From: Sphingomonas bisphenolicum
GTDB lineage: Bacteria > Pseudomonadota > Alphaproteobacteria > Sphingomonadales > Sphingomonadaceae
DNA length: 64,000 nucleotides
Assembly: GCF_024349785.1 (NCBI RefSeq)
Contig: NZ_AP018821.1
Location: 124,001 to 188,000, forward strand
Direction: 5' to 3'
Within the stretch, counting starts at the first letter, position 1, and each line of letters starts with the position of its first letter. This document shows positions 1 to 8,508 of the stretch, in pieces. The notes below the pieces were generated by a model. The model saw only the letters and a list, made by a program, of their open reading frames with translations, had not been told where the DNA came from and made no database searches. Position numbers and translations under genes: made by a program.

Positions 1-769
1 AGTCGAGGTAGCCGTGCAAGTCGCCCAGCGCTGGATCCTGGCAAGGTTGCGCAATCGCAGGTTCTTCTCACTAGCCGAGCTGAACACTGCCATCCGGCCA
101 TTGCTCGACGAATTGAACATGCGCGTCATGCGTGACTATGGCGCCAGTCGCGCTGATTTGTTCGCCACATTGGATCGTCCGAACTTGCAGCCGCTGCCCG
201 CCGATCCCTATGTCTTTGCGCGCTGGAAACGGGCCCGTGTCGCCCCCGATTATCACATCGAGGTAGATCGCTGCTGGTATTCTGTGCCGTTCAACTTGAT
301 CCGGCAGGACGTGGACGCGCGGGTTACTCATGCCACGGTAGAAATCTTCCATCGTGGCAAACGCGTCGCTAGCCATCTGCGCGATCCCGGACGGCGTAGT
401 CATGTCACGGCGGCCGAGCATATGCCGTCGGCGCACCGCCGCTATGCCGAATGGTCCGCGACGCGCATTCTGAACAGCGCCGCAAAGCTGGGGCCCTCCG
501 TGGCTGCGTTTTGCGATATCGTAATGCAGGACAGGCCGCACCCCGAACAAGGCTTCCGAACCTGCCTGGGCGTGCTGTCGTTGGCCAAAAGCTTCGAGCC
601 CCGGCGGATCGATGCCGCATGCCGCCGGGCCGTCGCCATCAAGGCCCGATCGGTCGCATCCATCCGCTCGATCCTGAAGACCGGTCTTGATCAGGCTTTC
701 CTGGAACCAGACCCCGAAGAGCTGCCGCTGCAACACCGCAACATCCGCGGCCAGAACTATTACCACTGA
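1..769 (+). CDS. istA: IS21-family transposase IstA, C-terminal part (cut by window start)
   Basis: The reading frame is already open at the first bases, so the N-terminal helix-turn-helix and most of the DDE core lie outside the window. What remains (about 255 residues) matches the C-terminal third of IS21 transposases: the end of the integrase fold, then the beta-rich Mu-transposase-type C-terminal domain ([13 protein letters not shown] region) and a basic tail ending NIRGQNYYH. In this family IstA cuts and joins DNA together with the ATPase IstB, which follows after 15 bases. An AGAGGAG ribosome site lies just behind this stop codon. Identity of the family is clear. Whether the upstream part is intact cannot be judged here. 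Confidence 0.9.
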   Translation, partial: VEVAVQVAQRWILARLRNRRFFSLAELNTAIRPLLDELNMRVMRDYGASRADLFATLDRPNLQPLPADPYVFARWKRARVAPDYHIEVDRCWYSVPFNLIRQDVDARVTHATVEIFHRGKRVASHLRDPGRRSHVTAAEHMPSAHRRYAEWSATRILNSAAKLGPSVAAFCDIVMQDRPHPEQGFRTCLGVLSLAKSFEPRRIDAACRRAVAIKARSVASIRSILKTGLDQAFLEPDPEELPLQHRNIRGQNYYH

Positions 770-784
770 CAGAGGAGATTACTG

Positions 785-1549
785 TTGCTGTCCCATCCCA
801 CTTGCGACCGTCTGGAGGCTATCGGGCTTTCCGGTATGGCAAAGGCACTTCATGAACAGCGGCGCGTTGGCGCGACGTTTGAAAGCCTCAGCTTTGAAGA
901 AAGGCTGGGATTGCTCGTCGATCGCGAAGCTGCAGAGCGTGACGCCAAGAAGCTGGCTACGCGGTTACGTTTTGCCGCCCTGCGCCACGCGGCCTGTGTT
1001 GAAGATATCGACATGCGCAGCCCTCGCGGCATTGATGTCGCGGTGATGGCGCATCTGATCGATGGCAGCTGGATCAACCGGCACGAAAATTTGCTGATCA
1101 CAGGGCCAACAGGGTTGGGCAAAAGCTGGATCGCCTGCGCACTGGGCAACAAAGCTTGCCGTGATGGTCGCCGGGTTGTCTATCATCGCGTGCCCCGCCT
1201 GTTCCAGATGTTGGCCATAGCCAAAGGCGACGGACGACATGCCCGCGTTCTCAAAGCCATCGAACGTACGGAACTGCTCATCCTTGATGATTGGGGGCTC
1301 TCAGTCCTGACGGCAACAGAGCGACGCGATCTGCTGGAAATCCTCGACGATCGACAAGGTCGGGGCTCCACCATCGTCACCAGTCAGCTTCCGGTGGATC
1401 AATGGTTCGAGGTTATCGGCGATCCCACCCTGGCAGATGCGATCCTCGACCGCCTGGTCCACAACGCTCACCGCCTAACCCTGAGCGGCGACAGCATGCG
1501 AAAAAAGATGAGCACCATGAAATTGCTTGACCAAAGCCTTCAGCCCTGA
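785..1549 (+). CDS. istB: IS21-family transposition ATPase IstB
   Basis: A 254-residue AAA+ ATPase of normal IstB length. It helps IstA choose and capture target DNA. The Walker A motif GPTGLGKS is near residue 107 and Walker B (LLILDDWGL) near residue 165, followed by the sensor region (TIVTSQLP) and the usual C-terminal stretch with RLTLSGDSMRKK. The start is a TTG 15 bases after istA, preceded by the AGGAG of AGAGGAG. There is no better ATG nearby, and alternative starts such as TTG or GTG are common for istB. No frameshift or stop interrupts it, so this IS copy may still be active. Confidence 0.93.
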   Translation: MLSHPTCDRLEAIGLSGMAKALHEQRRVGATFESLSFEERLGLLVDREAAERDAKKLATRLRFAALRHAACVEDIDMRSPRGIDVAVMAHLIDGSWINRHENLLITGPTGLGKSWIACALGNKACRDGRRVVYHRVPRLFQMLAIAKGDGRHARVLKAIERTELLILDDWGLSVLTATERRDLLEILDDRQGRGSTIVTSQLPVDQWFEVIGDPTLADAILDRLVHNAHRLTLSGDSMRKKMSTMKLLDQSLQP

Positions 1550-1884
1550 CTCAATAACACCCGTTGGCCAGCCTGCCCGAGGGCGCGAAATGGCTGCCCG
1601 CGATGCCGTGAAACGCGTGCCCGAGATCGCGCGAAATCACTGCCCAACTTCCGCGAAATGCGCATGGGAAATGATGTTATATATAGGCAAAAGGATGCAA
1701 ATTCGGAGTAGCATCGGGTCGCGCTGAGGGACGGCAGCTTCGCAAAAGGGGCTGCCGTTTCGGCTCGCGGTCCTTTCTCGACCGATAGCTTGGGAGCTAA
1801 GGGGACGGTTCGCCCTCGCTTCCGACATCGCCCTCCCATGACGCCTCGCGACGCTCCCGCGTCGTTGCGCGACGGACCTGCGGA
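1550..1884. other. Gene-free stretch after istB
   Basis: No convincing coding region. It holds the tandem repeats of the IS end (1584-1667), a short AT-rich patch (about 1671-1690) and a hairpin with 8-base arms at 1731-1738 and 1751-1758 (ACGGCAGC and GCTGCCGT, 12-base loop) followed by TTTCGG. That hairpin could end transcription from the IS element. The rest shows nothing recognisable. Confidence 0.5.
1584..1667. repeat. Tandem terminal repeats at the right end of the IS21-family element
   Basis: Four copies of a roughly 16-base unit start at 1584, 1607, 1630 and 1652, a spacing of 22-23 bases. The core is CGCGAAATNNCTGCCC. Copies 1 and 3 match best, copy 2 reads CGTGAAACGCGTGCCC, and copy 4 matches only in its first half. 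IS21-family elements are known to carry multiple short repeats inside their ends that bind transposase, so this array most likely marks the right end of the element, which should stop shortly after 1670. The left end is outside the window, so terminal inverted repeats and target duplication cannot be checked. Confidence 0.7.
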
Positions 1885-4326
1885 TCAACCGGCGGCCAGT
1901 TGAGCTTGTTCCCCCGCAAGAAGGCTTGGTGCATGGGCGGGGCGCCCGAAGAGGTAGCCCTGGACCTGGTCGCACCCCTCAGCCACCAGCAGGTCGACGT
2001 GCCCGCTGGTCTCCACCCCTTCGGCGAGCACAGGGACGCCAAGGCTGTGGCCCAGCGCGAGCACAGCCCTGATGATTGCTCTGGCCTGCGGCCGCTCTTC
2101 GGACCCGATGACGAATGATTTGTCGATCTTGATCTTGTCGAAGGGGAACGAGTTAAGCGTGTCGAGCGAGGAATAACCGGTGCCGAAATCGTCGATAGCA
2201 ATGGCGATACCCATCGCCTTGAGTTTACGCAAAATATGCAAGGCGCGCGGCTTGTCGGCAATGATCGCGGTTTCAGTGATCTCCAGTTCGAGACGCCTTG
2301 GTGCGAGTCCGGTCTCCAGAAGGGTCTGGGCCACGCTCTCGGGCAGGCTCGCTTGGCTCAACTGCACGGCGGAAAGGTTGATGGCCACGGTCAGTCCGTC
2401 ACCCCAGCGGGCCGCCTCCTCACAGGCTTGCCGCAGCACCCACTCGCCCAGGGCCAGGATCTCGCCGGTTTCTTCAGCAACGGGAATGAAGATGTCAGGG
2501 GGAACCAGGCCGCGCTTGGGGTGGGTCCAGCGCAGCAGAGCTTCATAGCCGTTTACCCTGTCGTCCTTGAGCGAACGCTGCGGCTGGTAGAGGATCGTCA
2601 TCTCGCCGCGCGCGGCGGCGCCCCGAAGGTCGGCGGCGAGTTGCCGGCGTTCGCGCGCCTGCTCGTCCATGCCTTTTTCGTAATAGCAGATCCGCTCGCC
2701 TACCGTCCCTTTTGCGCGGTACATGGCGAGATCAGCATGATTGCACAGCTGTTCGCGATCCTGGCTGTCAGCCGGATAGGTTGCGATCCCAAGGCTCGCA
2801 TGGACGCTCAGATCGTGCGCATTGCCGGCATTGATCGCCGCCAGCCCGGTGCTCAGGCGCGTTACAAAGTCGGCAAGCTCATAGTCTTCGCGGTACAGAA
2901 TTGCGGCGGCGAATTCGTCGCCACCCAGCCGCGCGACATGTTCATTCTCGCGAACCGCGTCCTTGAGCGCTGCGGCGACCATCTTCAATGCCTCGTCACC
3001 GGCTGAATGGCCGCGGCTGTCGTTGATATCCTTGAAATTGTCGAGGTCGACAACGACCAGTCCCAGGCGCGAACCGGCCCGCGCCGCAACGTCGAGATCG
3101 CGGTCGACGACATCGTTGAACCTGCGCCGGTTGGGCAGGCCGGTCAGGCCGTCATGCAGCGCCAGGTGCCGGATTCGTTCCTCCGAACGGCGCTGCTGGG
3201 TAATATCGTCAAAGGTGCTCACCCATCCGCCGTCGGGAAGCGCGCGCGAACGTACGCTCACCACGACGCCGGGATATTCCGAGATTGCGGGCGCGTCTCC
3301 TGAAGCGCTCAGTGCCTGGGCGAGGTTACGCTCGATTTCTGCTGCGCGCTGCTCGACCTCGGCAACGGGAAGATGGTTGGCAATGCCGGTGCGGATCACT
3401 TGACCCACCGTCATGCCGCATTGGAGCGCATCGCGCCCAAGCCCGTACAGATCCAGGAAACGCTGGTTCCAGAGCAGAAGCCGACCGTCGCCGTCATATA
3501 GGCACAGGCCCTGGTGCATATTCTCAAGGGCCAGGTCGAGTTGGGCCTTCATGCCCTGGACGCGAAGCTGATTCTCGCGTTCCTGTCGCCGCAATTTGAT
3601 GCCCGTCCGCCGGCTCGTGATCGCCGCCGCCGCGGTCAGAGCGATCGTGCAGGAGACCGCGAGAAATATCCAGAGCGACATGGCGCGGGGAGACATCATG
3701 CTGAGGGGTGAAAAATCGCCTCGCGACGGGATCAGCGTGATCGCGGTCATGCCGGTAAAGTGTAGCAGGACGACGGCGGCGGTGATCAGACCTGCGGCCG
3801 CCGCGCCTTTGGCGAGCGATCTGCCGCGTAGCGCAAGCGGCAGCGCCCAGACCAGCGGGACGATTGCGAACACGGCCGAGGCCGCGACATAATCGGCCTT
3901 CCAACGAATGAGCGCAGGCATTTCGAGCGCCGCCATGCCAAGATAGTGCATGGCCGTGACGCCGCCGCCCATAACCGAAGCGGCAAGAAGCGCGCCGAGC
4001 CGGTGCGGCGCGCGTGTCGCAATGAAGAGGCCCGCTGTCGCGCCTGCCAGTACGACCAGGAGCGAGACTACGGTCTGTTGGACATGATAGCCCATGACGA
4101 TGCCGGGATCGTAGCCCAGCATCGCGATGAAGTGCGTGGCCCAGATCCCAAGACCGGCAGTCAGCCCCGCCATCGTCAGCCACACGCTGCGCGAACCTGT
4201 GTCTATCCAGGCCGCCTGCCGACACAGGCGAACGGTTGCCGCCGCCGTCAGGAGACAGACTATAGCCGCGAGGATGACCAAGGGCGCGTCATGTTGATCG
4301 CGCAGGCAAAAGAGAAAGGGGAACAT
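1885..4326 (-). CDS. MHYT-sensor diguanylate cyclase/phosphodiesterase (MHYT-PAS-GGDEF-EAL)
   Basis: An 813-residue inner-membrane protein. The N-terminal 240 residues form a seven-helix MHYT sensor with three motif copies (ATHFIAM, AMHYLGM, LLHFTGM), proposed for this family to bind metal and sense gases or redox state. A PAS-like segment follows (LENMHQGLCLYDGDGRLL), then GGDEF (LTGLPNRRRF, intact RLGGDEF) and EAL (YEALLRW, DDFGTGYSSL, LAEGVET all present). Both making and breaking c-di-GMP look chemically possible. The position of the inhibitory RxxD site reads RENE, so product inhibition may be weak. I chose the ATG at 4326 because MHYT proteins start a few residues before the first helix (MFPFLFCLRDQHD); an upstream ATG at 4464 would add 46 residues. 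Divergent from the dehydrogenase. Confidence 0.9.
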   Translation of the reverse strand: MFPFLFCLRDQHDAPLVILAAIVCLLTAAATVRLCRQAAWIDTGSRSVWLTMAGLTAGLGIWATHFIAMLGYDPGIVMGYHVQQTVVSLLVVLAGATAGLFIATRAPHRLGALLAASVMGGGVTAMHYLGMAALEMPALIRWKADYVAASAVFAIVPLVWALPLALRGRSLAKGAAAAGLITAAVVLLHFTGMTAITLIPSRGDFSPLSMMSPRAMSLWIFLAVSCTIALTAAAAITSRRTGIKLRRQERENQLRVQGMKAQLDLALENMHQGLCLYDGDGRLLLWNQRFLDLYGLGRDALQCGMTVGQVIRTGIANHLPVAEVEQRAAEIERNLAQALSASGDAPAISEYPGVVVSVRSRALPDGGWVSTFDDITQQRRSEERIRHLALHDGLTGLPNRRRFNDVVDRDLDVAARAGSRLGLVVVDLDNFKDINDSRGHSAGDEALKMVAAALKDAVRENEHVARLGGDEFAAAILYREDYELADFVTRLSTGLAAINAGNAHDLSVHASLGIATYPADSQDREQLCNHADLAMYRAKGTVGERICYYEKGMDEQARERRQLAADLRGAAARGEMTILYQPQRSLKDDRVNGYEALLRWTHPKRGLVPPDIFIPVAEETGEILALGEWVLRQACEEAARWGDGLTVAINLSAVQLSQASLPESVAQTLLETGLAPRRLELEITETAIIADKPRALHILRKLKAMGIAIAIDDFGTGYSSLDTLNSFPFDKIKIDKSFVIGSEERPQARAIIRAVLALGHSLGVPVLAEGVETSGHVDLLVAEGCDQVQGYLFGRPAHAPSLLAGEQAQLAAG

Positions 4327-4505
4327 CGCCAATCGAAACCGGAGGAAATTGAACCTTTCCCATTTCACAAAGTGATTAATGGAGTTCGGCCTTTTGCGAC
4401 AAAATGCGTAAAATCTGAAGGACACACGCGCGAAAGGCTTTCCGCCGGCAGTGCGGTCGCTCATCCTCTTTGCTCTCGCGGACGAGTCCGCGCTCGGAGG
4501 CCGAC

Positions 4506-5525
4506 ATGCGCATCGCGATCTTTGGCACGCGGAAGTACGACCGGCAGTTCCTGACCCAGGCGAACATGGCCTATGGGTTCGATCTTGATTTCCTTGACGT
4601 TGCCCTGTCGCCCACGTCGGCGCGGCTCGCGCGCGGTTTTGACGTCGCCTGTATCTTCGTGAACGATATCGCCAACCGGCAGGTGCTCGAGGTGTTGGCC
4701 GAAGGCGGGGTGGGTCTCGTCGCGTTGCGCTGCGCAGGCTATAACAATGTCGATCTCGTGGCGGCCGAGACGCTCGGTCTCGCCGTCGTGCGGGTGCCGG
4801 CCTACTCGCCGCACGCGGTTTCCGAATTCACGATCGGTCTCCTGCTGGCGCTCGATCGCAAGATCCACCGCGCATGGTCCCGGGTTCGTGAGAACAATTT
4901 CGCGCTCGATGGCCTTGTCGGCCGTAACCTGCACGGACGGGTCGCGGGCGTCGTGGGAACGGGACAGATTGGCGGGCTTGTCGCTCGGGCCTTGCGGGCT
5001 GGCTTTGGGTGTGAGGTCCTGGCCAGCGATCCTGTCGTTGACGAAGCGCTCGTCGCGATCGGCGTGCGCTATGTCGGGCGCGACGACCTGCTTCGCGAAG
5101 CGGATATCATCACCTTGCACTGCCCGCTCACGCCCGAGACCCGCCATCTGATCGATGGCCGCGTCCTGGCGGCAGCGCGGCCCGATCTGGTTCTGGTCAA
5201 TACCAGTCGCGGCGCGCTTATCGACAGTGCCGCGCTGATCGAGGCGCTCAAGGCGCGCCGGCTGGGCGGTGTTGCGCTCGATGTCTATGAGCAGGAGGCG
5301 GGCATCTTCTTCGACGATCTTTCCAGCGAGATCATCGACGACGACATCCTCCAGCGCCTGCTGACTTTTCCCAATGTCCTGATGACGGGCCACCAGGCTT
5401 TCCTCACCGAAGAAGCGCTGACAGCCATCGCCGAGACCACCTTGGAAAGCGTCCGCGCCTATTCCGCCGGCGAGCCGCTGTGCCACCAGCTGCGCTATCA
5501 AGCCACACGGCCGGGGGCTGGGTAA
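4506..5525 (+). CDS. ldhA: D-lactate dehydrogenase (2-hydroxyacid dehydrogenase, LdhA type)
   Basis: A 339-residue NAD-dependent D-2-hydroxyacid dehydrogenase, which in this family interconverts pyruvate and D-lactate in the cytoplasm. The NAD fold motif GTGQIG is at residues 151-156. The catalytic trio is visible: Arg in NTSRGALID (235), Glu in YEQEAG (about 264) and His in GHQAFLTEEAL (296). The LdhA-like opening (FGTRKYDRQF) and the FFDD loop before the last helix favour D-lactate dehydrogenase over the glyoxylate or phosphoglycerate enzymes. The ATG at 4506 has GGAGG five bases upstream, so the longer frame from 4470 is rejected. It stands alone here. The substrate is inferred from family resemblance. 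Confidence 0.9.
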   Translation: MRIAIFGTRKYDRQFLTQANMAYGFDLDFLDVALSPTSARLARGFDVACIFVNDIANRQVLEVLAEGGVGLVALRCAGYNNVDLVAAETLGLAVVRVPAYSPHAVSEFTIGLLLALDRKIHRAWSRVRENNFALDGLVGRNLHGRVAGVVGTGQIGGLVARALRAGFGCEVLASDPVVDEALVAIGVRYVGRDDLLREADIITLHCPLTPETRHLIDGRVLAAARPDLVLVNTSRGALIDSAALIEALKARRLGGVALDVYEQEAGIFFDDLSSEIIDDDILQRLLTFPNVLMTGHQAFLTEEALTAIAETTLESVRAYSAGEPLCHQLRYQATRPGAG

Positions 5526-5568
5526 GCGTGCGACGGTTCATCAGGTCTGGGGATCCACTCCATCCACT

Positions 5569-5598
5569 TATGTCCGATAAATGGGATTCTCGGACATA
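5569..5598. promoter_or_regulatory. Inverted repeat ahead of the recombinase gene
   Basis: TATGTCCGA (5569-5577) and TCGGACATA (5590-5598) form a perfect 9-base inverted repeat around a 12-base centre, and the pairing can be extended inwards with small mismatches (GATAAAT against ATTCTC). It lies 40 bases before the likely start of the recombinase. It could be an operator, a recombinase arm or core site, or an RNA hairpin in the leader. Nothing in the sequence decides among these. Confidence 0.45.
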
Positions 5599-5637
5599 GG
5601 ATTTACGCCGAGAGGGGGCTCTGTTAGGCTGATCGCG

Positions 5638-6639
5638 ATGGCACGCGACCTGCTTCCATTATCGACCAATCTTCCCGCCGATCTTCTCGCGGAAATCGGG
5701 GGTGCGCGCGAAACGCTGGCTGCTGCCAAGGCCAGCTCGACCCAAAAAGCGTACGCCAGCGACTGGGAACGCTTCTGCGCCTTCTGCGATGCGCGCAACG
5801 TCGAGGCCATGCCAGCCCACCCCGACATTGTCGCGCTTTTTGCCCATGTCGAGGCCGAGGCTGGTATCGCGCCGGTCACGATTGGACGCCGCGTCGCGGC
5901 AATCAATCATCACCATAAAGAGGCCGGCTTCGCTCCGCCTACGGCGCGCGACACGGCCGGCATCATTGCCCAGATGATGGCGGGCGTTCGCCGACGCTAT
6001 GCGCGCAAGAAGCTCCAGAAGGCGCCGGCGGAGGCTGATGTTCTCAAAGCCATGCTCGCCACGATAAAGGGCAATGGTTTGCGAGCCGTTCGGGACCGCG
6101 CGATCCTGGCGATCGGCATGGCCGGAGCCTTCCGGCGTTCTGAGCTCGCCGCGATGCAGTTGGGCGATCTCGTCTTCACCGCTGAGGGCGTTCGCATTAC
6201 TATCCCGAAATCGAAGCGCGATCAGGAAGCACTCGGACAAGTTGTCGCCATCCCCGAGGGCCGGGCGATACAGCCGATCCGGCTCTTGAAGGCCTGGATG
6301 TCCGCCGCCGCCCTTGACGGCGCTGATACGAAGACCGGCGAGGCGCGGCAGGCGCCTCTTTTTCGGCGGCTGACCCGCTCGGACGGGCTTACCGATCAAC
6401 CGATGACCGACAAGACGGTCGCGCGGCTCGTCAAGGCCTGCGCGACTGCGGCAAGCCTCGATCCTGCCCTCTACTCAGGCCATTCGCTTCGCGCGGGGTT
6501 TCTCACAGAGGCAGCATCCCAGCGCGCCAATCTCTTCAAAATGAAGGACCACAGCCGGCACAAGTCGCTCGATACGGTCGCGGATTATGTGCGCGACGCT
6601 ACGATGTTCGACGACCACGCGGGCTACAAGTTTCTGTAA
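5638..6639 (+). CDS. Tyrosine recombinase / site-specific integrase
   Basis: A 333-residue integrase with both expected halves. The N-terminal SAM-like core-binding domain (about 20-120; KAYASDWERFCAFC) is followed by the catalytic domain (about 135-330). Catalytic residues are visible in order: Arg in AFRRSELAAM, Lys in the IPKSKRD beta-turn, His-x-x-Arg in GHSLRAGF, His in HSRHKSLDTV, and the nucleophile Tyr in VADYVRDA. Such enzymes cut and rejoin DNA at paired sites for integration or resolution. An ATG at 5581 exists in frame but sits inside the inverted repeat; the ATG at 5638 gives the usual N-terminus (MARDLLPL). It abuts the next gene with zero bases between stop and start, so the two are probably translated together. 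Confidence 0.9.
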   Translation: MARDLLPLSTNLPADLLAEIGGARETLAAAKASSTQKAYASDWERFCAFCDARNVEAMPAHPDIVALFAHVEAEAGIAPVTIGRRVAAINHHHKEAGFAPPTARDTAGIIAQMMAGVRRRYARKKLQKAPAEADVLKAMLATIKGNGLRAVRDRAILAIGMAGAFRRSELAAMQLGDLVFTAEGVRITIPKSKRDQEALGQVVAIPEGRAIQPIRLLKAWMSAAALDGADTKTGEARQAPLFRRLTRSDGLTDQPMTDKTVARLVKACATAASLDPALYSGHSLRAGFLTEAASQRANLFKMKDHSRHKSLDTVADYVRDATMFDDHAGYKFL

Positions 6640-7476
6640 ATGCTGCTGTTCACCGATCTTCTCGAAAAGGCCGGGCTTGACCCGGCCGATGTTCGCCTCC
6701 TGCGACACCAGACCAAGGCGTCGACGGGACGCACGCCTTATGGCCTGTGGCGCGACGACCGACCGGCCTTCGAGGACTATCAAAGCGTTCAGACCTCCGG
6801 AAATCGGGCCAGCCTGGCCGCGCCGATCTGGGCGAGCTTTGTCGCGCCGCCGACAGGAGGCTCGTTGTTTGCCGGGATCTACACGGCGGAGCATATTGGC
6901 GCCGCGCCTCCAGGCTGGCTGGACCCGCTCCACCAGGTCGCGGGCATCACCTTGACCGCCGATACGCTCGACCAATACCGCACGGCGCTCACCTCGCATC
7001 TGGAGCCCTATATCGGCCGGCTCTGGATTGAATGGGGCGCGGGCGCGCGCAAATGGGTGCAGCGTCCCGACCGTCAGAACAAGCCAATCATCGAGCTCAC
7101 GCGCGCATTTCGTGAAGACGCCTTTCCCGGGTACACGCACTTCGTGACGAACGTATCGCAGGTGCAGAGCCTGCCGGCGACATGGGTGTCAGCGCTGCGC
7201 GCCGCACGCGGAATTTACCTTCTCACCTCGGCCAAAACGAAAGAGCAATATGTGGGCTCGGCGACAGGTGAAGGCGGGTTTTTCGGCCGCTGGATGAATT
7301 ACGCTCAGGACGGTCATGGTGGCAATCTTGGCCTGAAGAGCAGCGAGCCAGGCGACTATCAGGTCAGCATCTTGGAAGTCAGTGGATCGGCGGCGACTCT
7401 CGACGAGATTCGGAGCATCGAGCAACTCTGGAAACGCAAGCTTCAAAGCCGCGAAATGGGCCTCAATCGAAATTGA
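6640..7476 (+). CDS. GIY-YIG nuclease-domain protein paired with the recombinase
   Basis: A 278-residue protein. The first 180 residues match nothing I recognise. The C-terminal 90 residues are a GIY-YIG nuclease fold: GIY at 191-193, YVG at 204-206, the catalytic Arg in FFGRW (217), the metal-binding Glu in SIEQLWKRKL (261), and a terminal Asn-rich end (GLNRN) where the family carries a conserved Asn. All key residues are present, so activity on DNA is likely. It starts directly after the recombinase stop codon (TAA then ATG), which argues for a shared job in DNA mobility or defence. The last 14 bases overlap the oppositely oriented LuxR-type gene. A homing, restriction or repair role cannot be told apart. 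Confidence 0.8.
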   Translation: MLLFTDLLEKAGLDPADVRLLRHQTKASTGRTPYGLWRDDRPAFEDYQSVQTSGNRASLAAPIWASFVAPPTGGSLFAGIYTAEHIGAAPPGWLDPLHQVAGITLTADTLDQYRTALTSHLEPYIGRLWIEWGAGARKWVQRPDRQNKPIIELTRAFREDAFPGYTHFVTNVSQVQSLPATWVSALRAARGIYLLTSAKTKEQYVGSATGEGGFFGRWMNYAQDGHGGNLGLKSSEPGDYQVSILEVSGSAATLDEIRSIEQLWKRKLQSREMGLNRN

Positions 7477-8314
7477 CGTCGCTGCCCCGGCCAGGGTGCT
7501 GCAAGATATGGCCGTTCTGGATCACCCCGTTCGTCTGCACGCTAATCGGTGGCATGATCGACAAAGGGCGCAAGGCGAAGATCGCGCTCACGACCAGTTC
7601 GGTGCGATCATGGGCGCCGAAGAGCTCGCGTGCCTCGGTCATGTAGCCATCGACGGTGCGCGGGGTGAGCGAGAGGGTTCGCGCGATTTCCTTGTTGGAC
7701 AGGCCCCGCCCGGCAAGGATCACGCAGTCGCGCGGCCGGGGGTGCAGGCGCGGCACCGGCCGTGGCTGGCGCTGGCCCGTGACCAGGCGGCGTGCTGCCT
7801 GGAAAGCGAATATGCCGATCATCTGGACGGGGCCGAGCAGGCGAACTGCGCGCTTCGGCGATTTGATCCCGGCGAAGGTGCACGAGCCCATGCAGTCCCC
7901 GAGCAGCACGGACGGCACGGTGATGCCCTCGTTCAGCCCTTCGGCCTGGCCTGCCTCGAGGCAGCGACGGTCATGACGATCAAGATGGATGATCCGGTCG
8001 AGCTCGGACCAGAGAAAGGCGCCGTCGGCGAAGGCACAGGCCCGGATGACCGGATCGCGGCGATACCGGCCCTCGTCGATGATCCGGGCAGCAACTGCCT
8101 CGGGATAGTGGCGGACATCAACCCGGCCCGGGGGCGAGCCGCGCAGGTCGGCGTGATGGATGAGTGCGTAGTAACGAAAGCCCAGGTCGGCGGTGACCGC
8201 CTCCATCAACAGGGCAAGGTCGCCTGGCGACGCTGCCGCCCGGGCGGAGCGAATGAAGGCATCCGCCAGGGCTACGCTTGGCGCCAGCCGCGACCGCCAT
8301 CGGTCGGCAGGCAT
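7463..8314 (-). CDS. LuxR-family regulator with altered signal pocket (LuxR solo)
   Basis: A 283-residue regulator with an N-terminal autoinducer-binding-like domain (about 15-175) and a C-terminal LuxR helix-turn-helix (about 190-250; GLSNKEIARTLSLTPRTVDGYM). Aligning to classic LuxR proteins, Asp and Pro (RRDP, 87-88), Trp (LWSE, 102) and Gly (130) are kept, but the residues equal to Trp57 and Tyr61, which hold the acyl-homoserine lactone, are Val74 and Ile78. No luxI-type synthase is in the window. This pattern is typical of LuxR solos that sense other ligands. The minus-strand efflux operon beginning 195 bases upstream points the same way, but no link is proven. Confidence 0.85.
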   Translation of the reverse strand: MPADRWRSRLAPSVALADAFIRSARAAASPGDLALLMEAVTADLGFRYYALIHHADLRGSPPGRVDVRHYPEAVAARIIDEGRYRRDPVIRACAFADGAFLWSELDRIIHLDRHDRRCLEAGQAEGLNEGITVPSVLLGDCMGSCTFAGIKSPKRAVRLLGPVQMIGIFAFQAARRLVTGQRQPRPVPRLHPRPRDCVILAGRGLSNKEIARTLSLTPRTVDGYMTEARELFGAHDRTELVVSAIFALRPLSIMPPISVQTNGVIQNGHILQHPGRGSDVNFD

Positions 8315-8508
8315 GCTCGGCTTTTCCCTCCCGCCGGGTCAGCCCGGCCCCCAGACTCTTTCCCAAGGGCGCAACTGCGCGTGATCCGCAATGCCGCCGG
8401 CGTTCGGCGCCAATATATTGCCTGTTCGCGATCCACGGACCGGCCAAGGACCGAGCACCCCGTGCAGTCGGGGCATACGGTCGGAGTGAAAGAATGAACC
8501 CGCCCGGA

